Positions 27,938 to 37,049 of a stretch of DNA of 51,385 nt are shown piece after piece. The position numbers and the translations under genes are program-made. Positions within the stretch are counted from its first letter, which is position 1; the number at the start of each line of letters is the position of its first letter. The stretch is taken from NCBI GenBank assembly GCA_903924465.1, contig CAIYBN010000112.1, positions 1 through 51,385 on the forward strand, given 5' to 3'. The stretch is from an uncultured Myxococcales bacterium (GTDB lineage Bacteria; Myxococcota_A; UBA9042). The notes beneath the pieces are model-generated. The model saw nothing but the letters and a program-made list of their open reading frames with translations. It ran no database searches and was not told the DNA's origin.

Positions 27938-28573
27938 TCAGGCGATTTCCGCACGTGTCGTGATGACGCGTGCCAGCAGCCCATACGCCACAGCTTCTTG
28001 CGCCGTCAGCCAGTAATCGCGCTGCGTATCCTTCTCAATCCGCGTCAGCTCCTGACCCGTTTCCGCCGCCATCAGCGCATTCACCTTCGCGCGCGTCTTC
28101 AGAATCTCATTGGCGGTAATTTCCAGGTCGCTCGCCGGTCCGTAAACCGTCATCGGAATCAGCGGTTGGTGAATCAGCAACCGCGTATTGGGCAACGACA
28201 GGCGATCCTCCTTCTTGACCGCCAGCAGGATCACCGTCGCGATGGACGCCGTCAGGCCGTTGCAAATGATGCGGCACGTCGGCTTGATGAAGCGAATGGT
28301 GTCGAAAATCGCGAAGCCGGCCGTCACGCTGCCGCCGGGCGAGTTGAGAAAGAGGGTGATCGGCTTCTCGCCGTCATCCGCTTCCAGCAGCAACAGTTCG
28401 CTGACGACGCGCGCCGACTGCTTGTCGTCGATCTGCCCGGTAATCTGAATGGTCCGCGCTTTGAGCAGTTTGTCCTGCAAGCTCGGATTCTTCTCGTCTT
28501 GTGGCGCGTCGGCCTTTTTCGGTTCGTCTTCTTCCATCGTTGCCATCGGTCGCTCCACAATCGTTGAGGTCAT
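27938..28573 (-). CDS. clpP: ClpP-type serine protease subunit, divergent
   Basis: A 211-residue ClpP-family protein with about 40 polar residues before the fold. The triad is present: Ser in G-L-T-A-S-I-A-T, His in L-L-I-H-Q-P-L and Asp in K-D-T-Q-R-D-Y-W. However, the Ser motif differs from the usual G-Q-A-A-S-M-G, and the oxyanion-loop region N-S-P-G-G-S-V is standard. ClpP forms the proteolytic chamber served by ClpX or ClpA. No clpX or tig gene is adjacent; instead it follows sugar-biosynthesis genes by 24 bp. It is probably a second, specialised ClpP paralogue. Confidence 0.87.
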   Translation of the reverse strand: MTSTIVERPMATMEEDEPKKADAPQDEKNPSLQDKLLKARTIQITGQIDDKQSARVVSELLLLEADDGEKPITLFLNSPGGSVTAGFAIFDTIRFIKPTCRIICNGLTASIATVILLAVKKEDRLSLPNTRLLIHQPLIPMTVYGPASDLEITANEILKTRAKVNALMAAETGQELTRIEKDTQRDYWLTAQEAVAYGLLARVITTRAEIA

Positions 28574-28597
28574 TCGTCCGTCTCTGAAACGCTGCGT

Positions 28598-29710
28598 TCA
28601 GGAAAAAAATGCCCGCACGGCGTCGATCACTTCCTGGCGCTCCGCGGCGCGCAAGCCTGGGTAGATCGGCAGGGCCAGCACTTCTTTGCAGGCGGCCTCC
28701 GTCTCCGGCAAATGCGTCGCCGGGTGAGCCGCTGCCAACGCGCCCAACTGATGCAGCGCGGTCGGGTAGTAGACCGCCACGCCAATCCGGGCTGTTTCCA
28801 ACGCCGCTTTCAAGGCGTCGCGCTGCGGTGTGCGCACGACATACTGGTTCCAGGCATGGCCCGGTGTCAGCGCCGGCAACTGTAGCCGATCCGCACCGAT
28901 CGACGCCCAGGCCGCATCGTAAGCCTCCGCATTGGCACGACGTTTTGCCACCCAGCCGTCCAGCTCTGGCAAAAGCACCTGCAGAAATGCCGCGTGCAGC
29001 GCGTCCAGACGGCAATTGCCGCCCAAGTGATTGAACTGGTAGCGAATCGCACCGCCGTGTTGACGTTTTTCGCGGACCCTTTGGGCGAATTCAGCATCGT
29101 CTGTGACGACCGCGCCGCCGTCCCCCAACGCCCCGAGATTCTTGGCGGGAAAGAAGCTGAATGCGCCGGCCAGCCCCACTTTGCCCACCGAACGGCCGTC
29201 GGGCTGCCGCGCGCCATGGGCCTGTGCGCAATCTTCAATCAGCAGCGCACCGCGATCGCGACACAGCGCGGCCAGTTCATCCAGCGGCTGCGGCTCGCCA
29301 AACAGGTGCACGTTGAGCACAGCCTTGGTGCGCGGCGTCCACGCGGCACGGAACTGCGCCACATCGGGATAGAACTTGCCGGGCGCCAGATCGACGAACA
29401 CCGGCCTCAGCCCGGCGCGCAGCACGGAAGTCGCGGTCGCGATGAACGTGAACGGCGTGCACAGCACTTCGTCACCCGGCTGCAAACCCTTCTGATCGAG
29501 CGCCATGAACGTCAGCAACAGCGCGTCGGTGCCACTCGACACGCCCATGACGTGCTCGGCGCCGGTGTACGCGGCAAATGCCTTCTCAAACGCCAGCACT
29601 TCCGGCCCGAGCACAAACACGCCATGGCTCAAGCACCGATCCAGCGCTGCGTGCAGCTGCGGTCGGAGCGGTTCCAGGACGCGCGCCAGATCAAAGAGCG
29701 GAACGGCCAT
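28598..29710 (-). CDS. DegT/DnrJ/EryC1-family sugar aminotransferase (WbpE/WlbC-like)
   Basis: A 370-residue PLP enzyme. The Lys that binds PLP is in F-F-P-A-K-N-L-G-A-L-G-D-G-G, and Y-x-G-A-E-H-V-M-G-V-S-S-G-T-D-A-L-L near the N-terminus and N-Y/N-Q-Y-V-V-R near residue 300 are typical. The neighbouring dehydrogenase-acetyltransferase fusion points to the 3-aminotransferase step in making UDP-2,3-diacetamido-2,3-dideoxyuronic acid, a lipopolysaccharide or capsule sugar. The ATG at 29710 overlaps the stop of the fusion gene (TGATG), so the two are coupled. Confidence 0.88.
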   Translation of the reverse strand: MAVPLFDLARVLEPLRPQLHAALDRCLSHGVFVLGPEVLAFEKAFAAYTGAEHVMGVSSGTDALLLTFMALDQKGLQPGDEVLCTPFTFIATATSVLRAGLRPVFVDLAPGKFYPDVAQFRAAWTPRTKAVLNVHLFGEPQPLDELAALCRDRGALLIEDCAQAHGARQPDGRSVGKVGLAGAFSFFPAKNLGALGDGGAVVTDDAEFAQRVREKRQHGGAIRYQFNHLGGNCRLDALHAAFLQVLLPELDGWVAKRRANAEAYDAAWASIGADRLQLPALTPGHAWNQYVVRTPQRDALKAALETARIGVAVYYPTALHQLGALAAAHPATHLPETEAACKEVLALPIYPGLRAAERQEVIDAVRAFFS

Positions 29711-31317
29711 CAGACGTTCTCCCGGGCGACGAGGTTGGTGCCGTCGTGCTGCCAAGCGCCGCCGCAGCGCTCACACGTGGCCACGGTGCCGGAGCGGAGT
29801 TTGACGTCCAACGGCAGCTTTTCCCCGCACGTGCACACCCAGCCGCGTACGCGCGCGGGGTTGCCGGTGACGAGCGCGTGTGCGGGCACATCGTGGGTGA
29901 CGACGCTGCCGGCACCGATGAACGCGAACTCGCCGATGCTGTGGCCGCAGACAATTGTGGCGTTGGCGCCGATCGTGACGCCGCGACCGATGGGCGTGGC
30001 GCTGAATTCGCCGCGACGGCTGACCGTGGCACGCGGTCGGGTGACGTTGGTGAAGACGCACGAGGGACCGCAAAAGACCCCGTCGCCCAGTGTCACGCCG
30101 TCGTAGACCGAGACGTTGTTCTGCAGCCGGACGTTGTCGCCGAGGACTGCGCCGCTTTGCACGAAGCCGTTCTGGCCAACGACGCAATCGCGGCCAACGA
30201 TCGCGCCGTCCATGACGTGGCTGAAGTGCCAAATTTTGGTGCCCACGCCGATCTGTGCCGTGTCGCCGACGACCGCGGACGGGTGGATCGTCACGCCTGG
30301 ATGGCGCTCTGCGGGCAGATCGTGCAACGCGACCGGGATGCCGCCATCGGTCAGCGAACGCTCCGCCGCATCCAGCACGCGCAGCACGCGCATGCCTTCT
30401 TCGCCGTCGGTATACAACGGCCCGCCCGTCCCCGCGCAGGCATCCAGAAACGCCTGCATTTCACAGCGCAGCGGTTCGTCGTTCGCCAGCGTCACGGCTT
30501 CCGGCTCGGCCTTGCGCGGCACCGGCACGCCGTCCTTCCAATCCACACCGTGCCGGTACAGCACGAGCTTCTGTTCCAGCGGCAGCGTGTCATCAAACAG
30601 CGCCATTGCGTCCTGCCCAACCACGACGAGCCGCTGCTCCTTGAACGGATGCAGCCACGACACGTAAATATGCGCCCGCAAACCGGAATCCCAGCTCAGG
30701 TGCGTCACGGTTGAATCGGCAATCTTCGGGTGCAGAAAATAACCACCGGTCGCGTGCACTTCGCTCGGCACGCCACCGGCCAAGCGCAGCATCACGGAAA
30801 TATCGTGCGGGGCAAACGACCAGAGGCTGTTCTCCTCGCGGCGAATGCGTCCCAGATTCAGGCGGTTGGAGTAGAAATACAAAAGCTTGCCCAACGAACC
30901 TTGGCGGATCAACTGGTCCAGCTTGTTGACCGCCGGATGGAACTGCAGCAGGTGGCCGACCATCAGCACGCGTCGCTTCTGCTTGGCGAGCGCAATCAGC
31001 GGCTGGCATTCGGAGACGTGCAACGCGAGCGGCTTTTCGACGAAGACGTGCTGATCGCGCTGCAAAAAGTACTGCGCCAGTTCAGCGTGCTGGGCCGCCG
31101 GCGCGGCGATCGCCACCGCGAGGTCCTTTGGCACCTCGTCCCGCGTCGCCACGACACGCACGTGCGGGTATTGTTTCTGCGCGGCCGCTTGGCTTTGCGG
31201 GTCCGGATCGCAGATGACCGCCAACGCACCCAACGCGTCGAGATTACGGGCGATATTGCGGCCCCACGGACCAAAGCCCACGAGCGCGACTTGGATGGCA
31301 GGAAGGTTTTGCGACAC
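29710..31317 (-). CDS. Fusion of Gfo/Idh/MocA dehydrogenase and hexapeptide N-acetyltransferase (WlbA-WlbB type)
   Basis: From GTG 31317 (AGGTG upstream) the product has 535 residues. Part one (about 5-330) is an NAD-dependent sugar dehydrogenase: G-F-G-P-W-G-R-N near 12, E-K-P-L-A-L near 96 and a Gfo/Idh C-terminal domain. Part two (about 335-490) is a left-handed beta-helix acetyltransferase with hexapeptide repeats (I-G-V-G-T-K-I-W, A-I-V-G-R-D-C-V-V-G). The end is a zinc ribbon, C-x-C-G ... C-x-x-C-G-G. In Pseudomonas and Bordetella these are separate proteins, WbpB/WlbA and WbpD/WlbB. With the aminotransferase, three of the steps from UDP-GlcNAc-uronate are covered by two genes. Confidence 0.87.
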   Translation of the reverse strand: MSQNLPAIQVALVGFGPWGRNIARNLDALGALAVICDPDPQSQAAAQKQYPHVRVVATRDEVPKDLAVAIAAPAAQHAELAQYFLQRDQHVFVEKPLALHVSECQPLIALAKQKRRVLMVGHLLQFHPAVNKLDQLIRQGSLGKLLYFYSNRLNLGRIRREENSLWSFAPHDISVMLRLAGGVPSEVHATGGYFLHPKIADSTVTHLSWDSGLRAHIYVSWLHPFKEQRLVVVGQDAMALFDDTLPLEQKLVLYRHGVDWKDGVPVPRKAEPEAVTLANDEPLRCEMQAFLDACAGTGGPLYTDGEEGMRVLRVLDAAERSLTDGGIPVALHDLPAERHPGVTIHPSAVVGDTAQIGVGTKIWHFSHVMDGAIVGRDCVVGQNGFVQSGAVLGDNVRLQNNVSVYDGVTLGDGVFCGPSCVFTNVTRPRATVSRRGEFSATPIGRGVTIGANATIVCGHSIGEFAFIGAGSVVTHDVPAHALVTGNPARVRGWVCTCGEKLPLDVKLRSGTVATCERCGGAWQHDGTNLVARENV

Positions 31318-31434
31318 AGGCACCTCGCGGGGCGCGTGTAGCACGGACGGGGCGATCCAGACAACCAGAAGTGGCGGACGGGGATGAATGCGGTAAACTC
31401 GGGGGTTGAACGTCCTGCGGGGCGGGAGGTGTGG

Positions 31435-32358
31435 GTGTTGCGACGGATGTTGGCAAGATGGGGCAGAATTTGGGCGAATCGGGGCCAAGGCCCCGACCGG
31501 GCCCTAGTCGCGCAAGCGCGACCGGAGCCTCGCGCGCGAGTCTCCGCCCATTCGGGTGACGGTCCCTTTCGCGCGCGTCCGCGGCATCTTGGGGTTCTTC
31601 TCGTTCCGTTCTTTCTTCTTCCCCTTACTGCCAACGCGAGGACCTGTCCCGACTGCAAAGTGCTGCTTTGTGACCAGACTCGAAGCGGGGACATGGCGTA
31701 CTGGCGGAGCGAGCACAAGAGTTCAAATTGGTTGCACAGCCGTTGTATTCCAATGTGTTATGATGAGCAGGTTCGAGGATGTTCTTGGTGGGAGTATCCG
31801 GGCGCCACATCAGCAGCTCCGCAAACCACGACCGTTCTGGCCAAAGCCAGTCCAACCTACACCGATGCTGCGCCGCCTTCGCCCCTTCCCGAACCGCTCT
31901 ACCAGCCACCCGTCAACCGCGACAATGCCAAGCATGGCCCGACTTTGGCGCCGAAAGACCCGCTCGATACGGGAATTTTTGCCGACGAGATTGGCGCAGC
32001 CGCCCAGCGTTACAAACTGCCGCCGCAGCTGATTCGTGCGGTGATGATGACGGAATCGGGCGGTAATCCGCTGGTGCTGTCCAACAAAGGCGCGGTGGGG
32101 TTGATGCAGCTTCTGCCGGCGACGGCGCGTGAGATGGGCGTCGACGACATCCACGACGTCGCGCAGAACTTGATGGGGGGAACGCGGTTTTTGCGCGTCC
32201 TCGCAAATCGCTTTGACGGCGATTTGGTCAAGGTGCTATCCGCCTACCACGCGGGTTCCACGCGTGTGCTGGGCCGCGATGCCACGCCGTTCGCGGCGAC
32301 GGACGACTATGTGCGCAAGGTGCTGCGCCTGTATTACCAATTGCGGGACGCGCGGTAA
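31435..32358 (+). CDS. Lytic transglycosylase (SLT domain)
   Basis: The start is uncertain. GTG 31435 has GGAGG 5 bases upstream and gives 307 residues; ATG 31384 and ATG 31447 are alternatives. A hydrophobic segment that would serve as signal peptide (L-G-V-L-L-V-P-F-F-L-L-P-L-T-A-N-A) comes about 50 residues later, then a Cys-rich stretch, a Pro-rich linker and the catalytic SLT domain: Q-L-I-R-A-V-M-M-T-E-S-G-G-N-P with the catalytic Glu, then G-A-V-G-L-M-Q-L-L-P-A-T-A and L-S-A-Y-H-A-G. The enzyme cleaves peptidoglycan in the periplasm. Confidence 0.83.
   Translation: MLRRMLARWGRIWANRGQGPDRALVAQARPEPRARVSAHSGDGPFRARPRHLGVLLVPFFLLPLTANARTCPDCKVLLCDQTRSGDMAYWRSEHKSSNWLHSRCIPMCYDEQVRGCSWWEYPGATSAAPQTTTVLAKASPTYTDAAPPSPLPEPLYQPPVNRDNAKHGPTLAPKDPLDTGIFADEIGAAAQRYKLPPQLIRAVMMTESGGNPLVLSNKGAVGLMQLLPATAREMGVDDIHDVAQNLMGGTRFLRVLANRFDGDLVKVLSAYHAGSTRVLGRDATPFAATDDYVRKVLRLYYQLRDAR
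31479..31540. other. Three consecutive palindromes near the transglycosylase start
   Basis: TCGGGGCC-AA-GGCCCCGA (31479-31496), GTCGCGC-AA-GCGCGAC (31507-31522) and CTCGCGCGCGAG (31529-31540). They fall in the first codons, between the presumed start and the signal-peptide core, and would form strong hairpins in the mRNA. Confidence 0.7.
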
Positions 32359-32454
32359 TGCCGTGAGCGGCGACCTGAAGGTTCTCCGCGTGGCATGGCC
32401 GGCAACGTCAAAGTGTGCGCGATTCAGTGACTTGACTGCTGCTTGCTGAAATCA

Positions 32455-32483
32455 TTGCGAAGGTGCCGGTGGCGTGGTATTTT
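32455..32483 (+). promoter_or_regulatory. Possible promoter of the CorC/CNNM gene
   Basis: TTGCGA (32455-32460), 17 bases, then TATTTT (32478-32483), four matches in each box. A GGTGGC/GCCACC inverted repeat overlaps the spacer and -10. The coding ATG is 54 bp downstream. Confidence 0.4.
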
Positions 32484-32536
32484 GCCACCACGGCGCAAGT
32501 CAGCGGCGATAGGGATTCGGTAAGCCGACCCGCGAC

Positions 32537-33961
32537 ATGACCGACCCTTACCCTGCCAGTGGTCTCGTACAACTCAGCGCACTTCCCGTTGCGGATGCCT
32601 CGGGCGGCCCGGATTGGCTGCTGTCGCTCCTCGCCATCCTCCTGTCGCTCGCCACGTCGTTCCTGTTCGCCGGGAGCGAGACGGCGATCACCGGCATGGG
32701 TGAGCTGCGCATTCGCCGTCTGATCGACACGCGCCAAGGGCCGCGCGGTCTGCTGGAACTCTGGTTGACCCAGCCGTCGCACGTGCTGACGACGTTGTTG
32801 GCCGGCAATACGCTCGCCAATATTCTGTCGTCCGCTCTGGTGACGTCTTTGGCGATTCACCTGGCGCACGCCAATCGCTTCGACCCGTCGTGGACCGAGG
32901 CCGTCGTCGTGGCGGTTTTGACGTTCATGGTGCTGGTCTTCGCCGAGATCGCGCCCAAAACGCTCGCCAACAACCATCCCGAGCGTTTTCTGCCAGGGCT
33001 GCACATCGTCTGGTGGTTTCATCTTTCGACACGTTGGCTGACGCGCCTTGCGACGTGGGTGGCGATGCGTTTTGTGCGGCTTTTGGGCGGTTCGTCCACG
33101 CCGACCACGTTCCAGGTCACGGAGGAGCAGATCGAGGACATGGTCCGGATCGGCAGCGAGTCCGGCATGATCAATGAAGAACAAGGCGACATGCTGCAAG
33201 GTGTTTTCGAGCTCACGGACTTGCCGGTGCGCGCCATCATGACGCCGCGCATCAAGATCGACGGGCTACCGATCGACGCGGGCTTTGAGCAGATTGCCCA
33301 TCTGATCACGACCACCAAGTTCTCGCGCTATCCGGTGTACGAAAAGACCGTCGACAAGATCGTCGGTGTCTTTTATGCCAAGGATCTGGTTGACCACATG
33401 CTGCGCGGCGACGTGCGGCAGTTCAATTTGGCCGAGCACGTCCACGAGCCGCGGTTTGTGCCAGACAGCCAGAAGGCTGCGGAACTGCTGCGGGATTTTC
33501 AGAAGGAATCTGTGCACATGGCGATCGTCGTGGACGAGCACGGCGGAACGGCGGGCATTGTGACGCTGGAAGATGTGCTGGAGCAGTTGGTCGGCGAGAT
33601 CTACGACGAATATGACCAGGAAGAGGCGATGATTCGCAGCACGGGTCACGGGACGTGGACGGTTGATGCAACGGCTGAAGTGCGCGAATTTGCTGAGCAA
33701 ATAGGCATTGAGCTGCCGGGTCAACCCACCTACGCGACCGTCGGCGGTTTTGTGATCGAACAGCTGGGCAGGGTGCCGAAAATCGGCGAAACGGTGCGCA
33801 TCGACGGCGTGCTCATCACCGTGCGGGAAGCGGACGACAACCGCGTGGTGCGGGTCGACGTGGAGCACGTCAAGCATCCAAGTGAGGCTGCCGTCGCCGA
33901 AACACCGCATGCCCGCAAGCGCATTTCTGGCGGCACGGCGGCTGACACGGTCGACGGCTGA
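32537..33961 (+). CDS. CNNM/CorC-family membrane protein (DUF21, CBS pair, CorC_HlyC)
   Basis: A 474-residue inner-membrane protein. The N-terminal half is a DUF21 (CNNM) transmembrane domain with F-A-G-S-E-T-A-I-T-G and four hydrophobic stretches. A CBS pair follows (about 230-350; I-M-T-P-R and H-G-G-T-A-G-I-V-T-L-E-D), then a CorC_HlyC domain (Y-A-T-V-G-G-F-V). Members take part in magnesium or other divalent cation efflux. It stands alone and converges on the PEGA gene downstream. Confidence 0.9.
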   Translation: MTDPYPASGLVQLSALPVADASGGPDWLLSLLAILLSLATSFLFAGSETAITGMGELRIRRLIDTRQGPRGLLELWLTQPSHVLTTLLAGNTLANILSSALVTSLAIHLAHANRFDPSWTEAVVVAVLTFMVLVFAEIAPKTLANNHPERFLPGLHIVWWFHLSTRWLTRLATWVAMRFVRLLGGSSTPTTFQVTEEQIEDMVRIGSESGMINEEQGDMLQGVFELTDLPVRAIMTPRIKIDGLPIDAGFEQIAHLITTTKFSRYPVYEKTVDKIVGVFYAKDLVDHMLRGDVRQFNLAEHVHEPRFVPDSQKAAELLRDFQKESVHMAIVVDEHGGTAGIVTLEDVLEQLVGEIYDEYDQEEAMIRSTGHGTWTVDATAEVREFAEQIGIELPGQPTYATVGGFVIEQLGRVPKIGETVRIDGVLITVREADDNRVVRVDVEHVKHPSEAAVAETPHARKRISGGTAADTVDG

Positions 33962-33967
33962 ACGGCA

Positions 33968-34693
33968 TCAGGGAAGCTGCACGCGCGCATCTGCGTCGCC
34001 CGCGGGCACGTGCTTGGCGCCCTGGCTGGCCACCATGCCAGCAGTGACACCGCCGACCACCACTGCGCCAATCGCGGTCCAGAACCACCAGCGTGAGAAG
34101 ATTGATTTGTCGGGTTCCACGCCTGCGGCTGGCACGGGCGCCAGCGTGATGTCGAGCGCCTTCTCCTCGCCGGCGTCGATTGCGAGTTCCCGCGTGTCCT
34201 GCAAGAAGCCCGGCGCAGCGATCCGCAACTCGTGCTTGCCCGGTGGCACGTCGCCGTCAAAAGGCGTCAGGCCGATCGGTTGGCCCGCCAGCGTCACGTG
34301 AGCCCGCAGCACGTTGCAGTCAATGCGCAGCACGCCCATCGTTGGCACGAGATCGGCTTCCACCTGCGAATCGTGGCCGCTGCCCGCCATGACGGTGTCC
34401 GAATACGGCGCATAGCCACGTTTTTGCACGCGAATCGCATACGTCTCGCCGGCTTTCACCTTGAGCGGCGCCTGGAGCGGCACCTCGCCCACCTCTTCGT
34501 CGTTCAGGTAGACCTTGGCGCCGCGGGTCAGCGAGGAAACCGTGATCGTCGCTTCGGCCGTGCTGGGCGTTTCCACGATCTCCGGCTTCGGCGCCGGTTT
34601 CTTGGGCGGCGCTGCCTGCGCGAGCGGCGCAAAGGCCGACAGCAGCAGACTGGTCATCGTGGTGACAGTGATCGCGCGCGCGGGCCGTTGCAT
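33968..34693 (-). CDS. PEGA-domain membrane protein
   Basis: From the ATG at 34693, with GGAGGAAGG just upstream, 241 residues. A signal peptide ends A-Q-A-A. Two PEGA-like domains follow: G-A-K-V-Y-L-N-D-E-E-V-G and A-H-V-T-L-A-G-Q-P-I-G-L-T-P. One membrane helix (W-W-F-W-T-A-I-G-A-V-V-V-G-G) lies near the C-terminus with a short tail. The frame is open for 63 more codons upstream, without a start signal. It is the last gene of the DUF58-transglutaminase operon and may be a surface-domain partner. Confidence 0.8.
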   Translation of the reverse strand: MQRPARAITVTTMTSLLLSAFAPLAQAAPPKKPAPKPEIVETPSTAEATITVSSLTRGAKVYLNDEEVGEVPLQAPLKVKAGETYAIRVQKRGYAPYSDTVMAGSGHDSQVEADLVPTMGVLRIDCNVLRAHVTLAGQPIGLTPFDGDVPPGKHELRIAAPGFLQDTRELAIDAGEEKALDITLAPVPAAGVEPDKSIFSRWWFWTAIGAVVVGGVTAGMVASQGAKHVPAGDADARVQLP

Positions 34694-34754
34694 CCTTCCT
34701 CCACCTCCATGGTGCGGTCTCCTGCGGCGTTTCGCAACGAGGCGCGGACGAGCG

Positions 34755-37049
34755 TTACGATTTCCGTAAGGTGCGCGCCGATTCGGTCGCGAGTCGGGCA
34801 CTGGCGCGAGCGGCAGCACGTTCCGTTGCACCGGCAGCGGGTGCGTAGCGGGCGCGATCGTAGGTCTCGGCGAACCGCGCAATCGCCACGCTCACGTTCT
34901 GGTCGATGGACTGCAGCCGCGTCGCCACGGCCGACCACGTTTCCCACGGCGCGCGGCCCTGATCCACGCGCAGCAATTGCCGCTGCAGCGCCGCCTCGGC
35001 GCGCTGGATTCCGCGATCCCAGCGCGGGTGCCGCGCCCGCCGCCGCAGCTGCCACCACAGGCCGTAGCCAAGCGTCCCCAGCGCGAACAGCGCGCCCGCG
35101 GCGAGCAGGAAATTCTCGACGTGCACCTTGACCTGTTCCGATCGCCGTGGCGACTTCGACTGGATGCCCCATTTCCCGAGTCCCGCGCTGCTCGGCATCA
35201 GATTGGCGAGGCTCTTGACCACGGCGATCTGCTGTTCCAGATCGTACTCGACGATCCACTGGTACCACAGCATGGCCGCGCCATCGGCCAGTTGCCGCAG
35301 GGACGCTGCAATGCCGGTATCCTCTGGGGGCACTTGTCCGCCCGGCGGCGTCGGATCAAACGTGCGCCAGCCGACGCCTTCGAAGTACACCTCGACCCAG
35401 GAGTGCGCGTCGGCTTGGCGGATCATCCGGTAGTTGCCGTACGGGTTGAAGATGCCGCCGGCAAAGCCATGGACGACGCGCGCCGGAATGCCTTGCGTCC
35501 GCAGCATCAGCGTCATGGCCGTGGCGAAGTACTCGCAGTGGCCGTGTTTCTTGCCAAAGAGAAAGTCCGAAAGTGGCTTTTCGTCGTCCTGATCGCCCGC
35601 CAGCGAATAGGTCCAACCCGTGCGCAGGGCTTCCTGCATCAACGCGGCGCGATCGTAGCGGGTCGTCGCTTTGCCGACCAATTGCTTCGCGAGCACGGCG
35701 ATGCGCGGGTCCAGCGTCTTGGGCACGGTGAGCCATCGCTCGGCAATGCCCGTGTTCGGCGCACCGTCCGCGGCGCGCAGTTGCACCATCTCCCGCGTAT
35801 CCTGCGTTGACTCGATCGCTTCCACGGCATAGTGCAACGCCAAATCCGGCTGGGTCTTCAGCAGCGCTGAACGCACGCGGTAGGTCAGATCGCCCGCGTC
35901 CGAGCCGCGCACGCGCCGGGAACGCCCGCGGTAGATGTCAAAGGTGGCGTCCAGAATCTGCACCGTCCGAGGTCGCGGTGGCGCAAACAGCACCTTCACG
36001 TCGTGGCCCAGCGGTTCCAGGTAGATGTCGACCAGGTACGTGCGCTCATTTTGCGGATTCGGCGGCGCGACCCCGGGCACCACGTAGCGGCCCGCGGCAT
36101 CCATCATCAAATCGCTCGGATCCGCTTGCGGTCGCGTCCAACCATTGCCGACAAAGTTCTCAAAACTCGCGCCGCGCAACCGGATCGTGTCCTGCAGCCG
36201 CTTGGGATCCTTGGGATAGCTGACGCGCGCCACCACCTCTGACGAGGACTTGATTTCGCCAAAGTGGCCCAATTGCGCGTCGAGGCCAAAGCCCGTCACC
36301 GAATGGCCGCGGGTTTGGGCGAAGAGCAGGCCAATGCCGATACGTGGAAACAGAAAGAAAAACAGCGCGGAAATCACGAGTACGCCCAAGGCCATGCCGC
36401 TGAGCGCGGCCAGGAAACGCTTGGTCAGGAGCCTCCGTGTTCGCCATTCCAGCATGTTCTCGGCCACCGGCGCGTCGGGCCAGGGACTCGGCGGCGCGGG
36501 CGGCAAGGCCTTGCGCAGTCCGAACCAGCGCCGCTTGTCAGGCGGCGGCGGCGTCAGGTGCTCCGGCCCCGTGTGCGTGTGGATCTCGATTTCCCGCGTC
36601 AGATGCAGGAGCGTCAGGCCCCACATCGTCAGCACCGTGTAGAGCAGAAAGCCAGCGGCGAAAGCCGGACCGGGACTGACGATCGCCCCGACCAGCAGCA
36701 AGACGAAGGACAGTGCCATCAACTGCAGAAAGTCTTTGGCAAAACGCCGCTGAAAGAATCGGCTGACGGTGAGCAACAGGGCGAATTGCAAGGCGTGCAG
36801 CAGCCAGTTGCTGTCCTGCCACGACCAGGTGAGAAGCAGCCCGCCTGCGGCAAGAAGGGCCGAGGTCCACAGCTTGCTCGTCAACGGTCGGGGCGGCGCG
36901 GTGCGTGGATTGCGCAGCAGGGACACGACCATGGCGGCGACAAAGGCAATCGGCGAAGCGACGCCGATTTCGCCGGACATGGCGATCGGCAAGAACGCGG
37001 CGGCGACGAGCGCGTAGGCGACGGCGGTCAGAGCGAAGGCGACGTTCAC
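34755..37049 (-). CDS. TgpA-type transmembrane transglutaminase-like protein
   Basis: A protein of 764 residues from GTG 37049, which overlaps the DUF58 stop (GTGA). Seven or so hydrophobic segments in the first 230 residues form the DUF3488 part. The periplasmic transglutaminase core carries the catalytic triad: Cys in H-G-H-C-E-Y-F-A, His in A-D-A-H-S-W-V-E-V and Asp in F-D-P-T-P. One more membrane helix and a DUF4129-like tail follow. DUF58 plus TgpA is a conserved pair, often with a MoxR ATPase, which is absent here. The substrate is unknown in most species. Confidence 0.88.
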   Translation of the reverse strand: MNVAFALTAVAYALVAAAFLPIAMSGEIGVASPIAFVAAMVVSLLRNPRTAPPRPLTSKLWTSALLAAGGLLLTWSWQDSNWLLHALQFALLLTVSRFFQRRFAKDFLQLMALSFVLLLVGAIVSPGPAFAAGFLLYTVLTMWGLTLLHLTREIEIHTHTGPEHLTPPPPDKRRWFGLRKALPPAPPSPWPDAPVAENMLEWRTRRLLTKRFLAALSGMALGVLVISALFFFLFPRIGIGLLFAQTRGHSVTGFGLDAQLGHFGEIKSSSEVVARVSYPKDPKRLQDTIRLRGASFENFVGNGWTRPQADPSDLMMDAAGRYVVPGVAPPNPQNERTYLVDIYLEPLGHDVKVLFAPPRPRTVQILDATFDIYRGRSRRVRGSDAGDLTYRVRSALLKTQPDLALHYAVEAIESTQDTREMVQLRAADGAPNTGIAERWLTVPKTLDPRIAVLAKQLVGKATTRYDRAALMQEALRTGWTYSLAGDQDDEKPLSDFLFGKKHGHCEYFATAMTLMLRTQGIPARVVHGFAGGIFNPYGNYRMIRQADAHSWVEVYFEGVGWRTFDPTPPGGQVPPEDTGIAASLRQLADGAAMLWYQWIVEYDLEQQIAVVKSLANLMPSSAGLGKWGIQSKSPRRSEQVKVHVENFLLAAGALFALGTLGYGLWWQLRRRARHPRWDRGIQRAEAALQRQLLRVDQGRAPWETWSAVATRLQSIDQNVSVAIARFAETYDRARYAPAAGATERAAARASARLATESARTLRKS

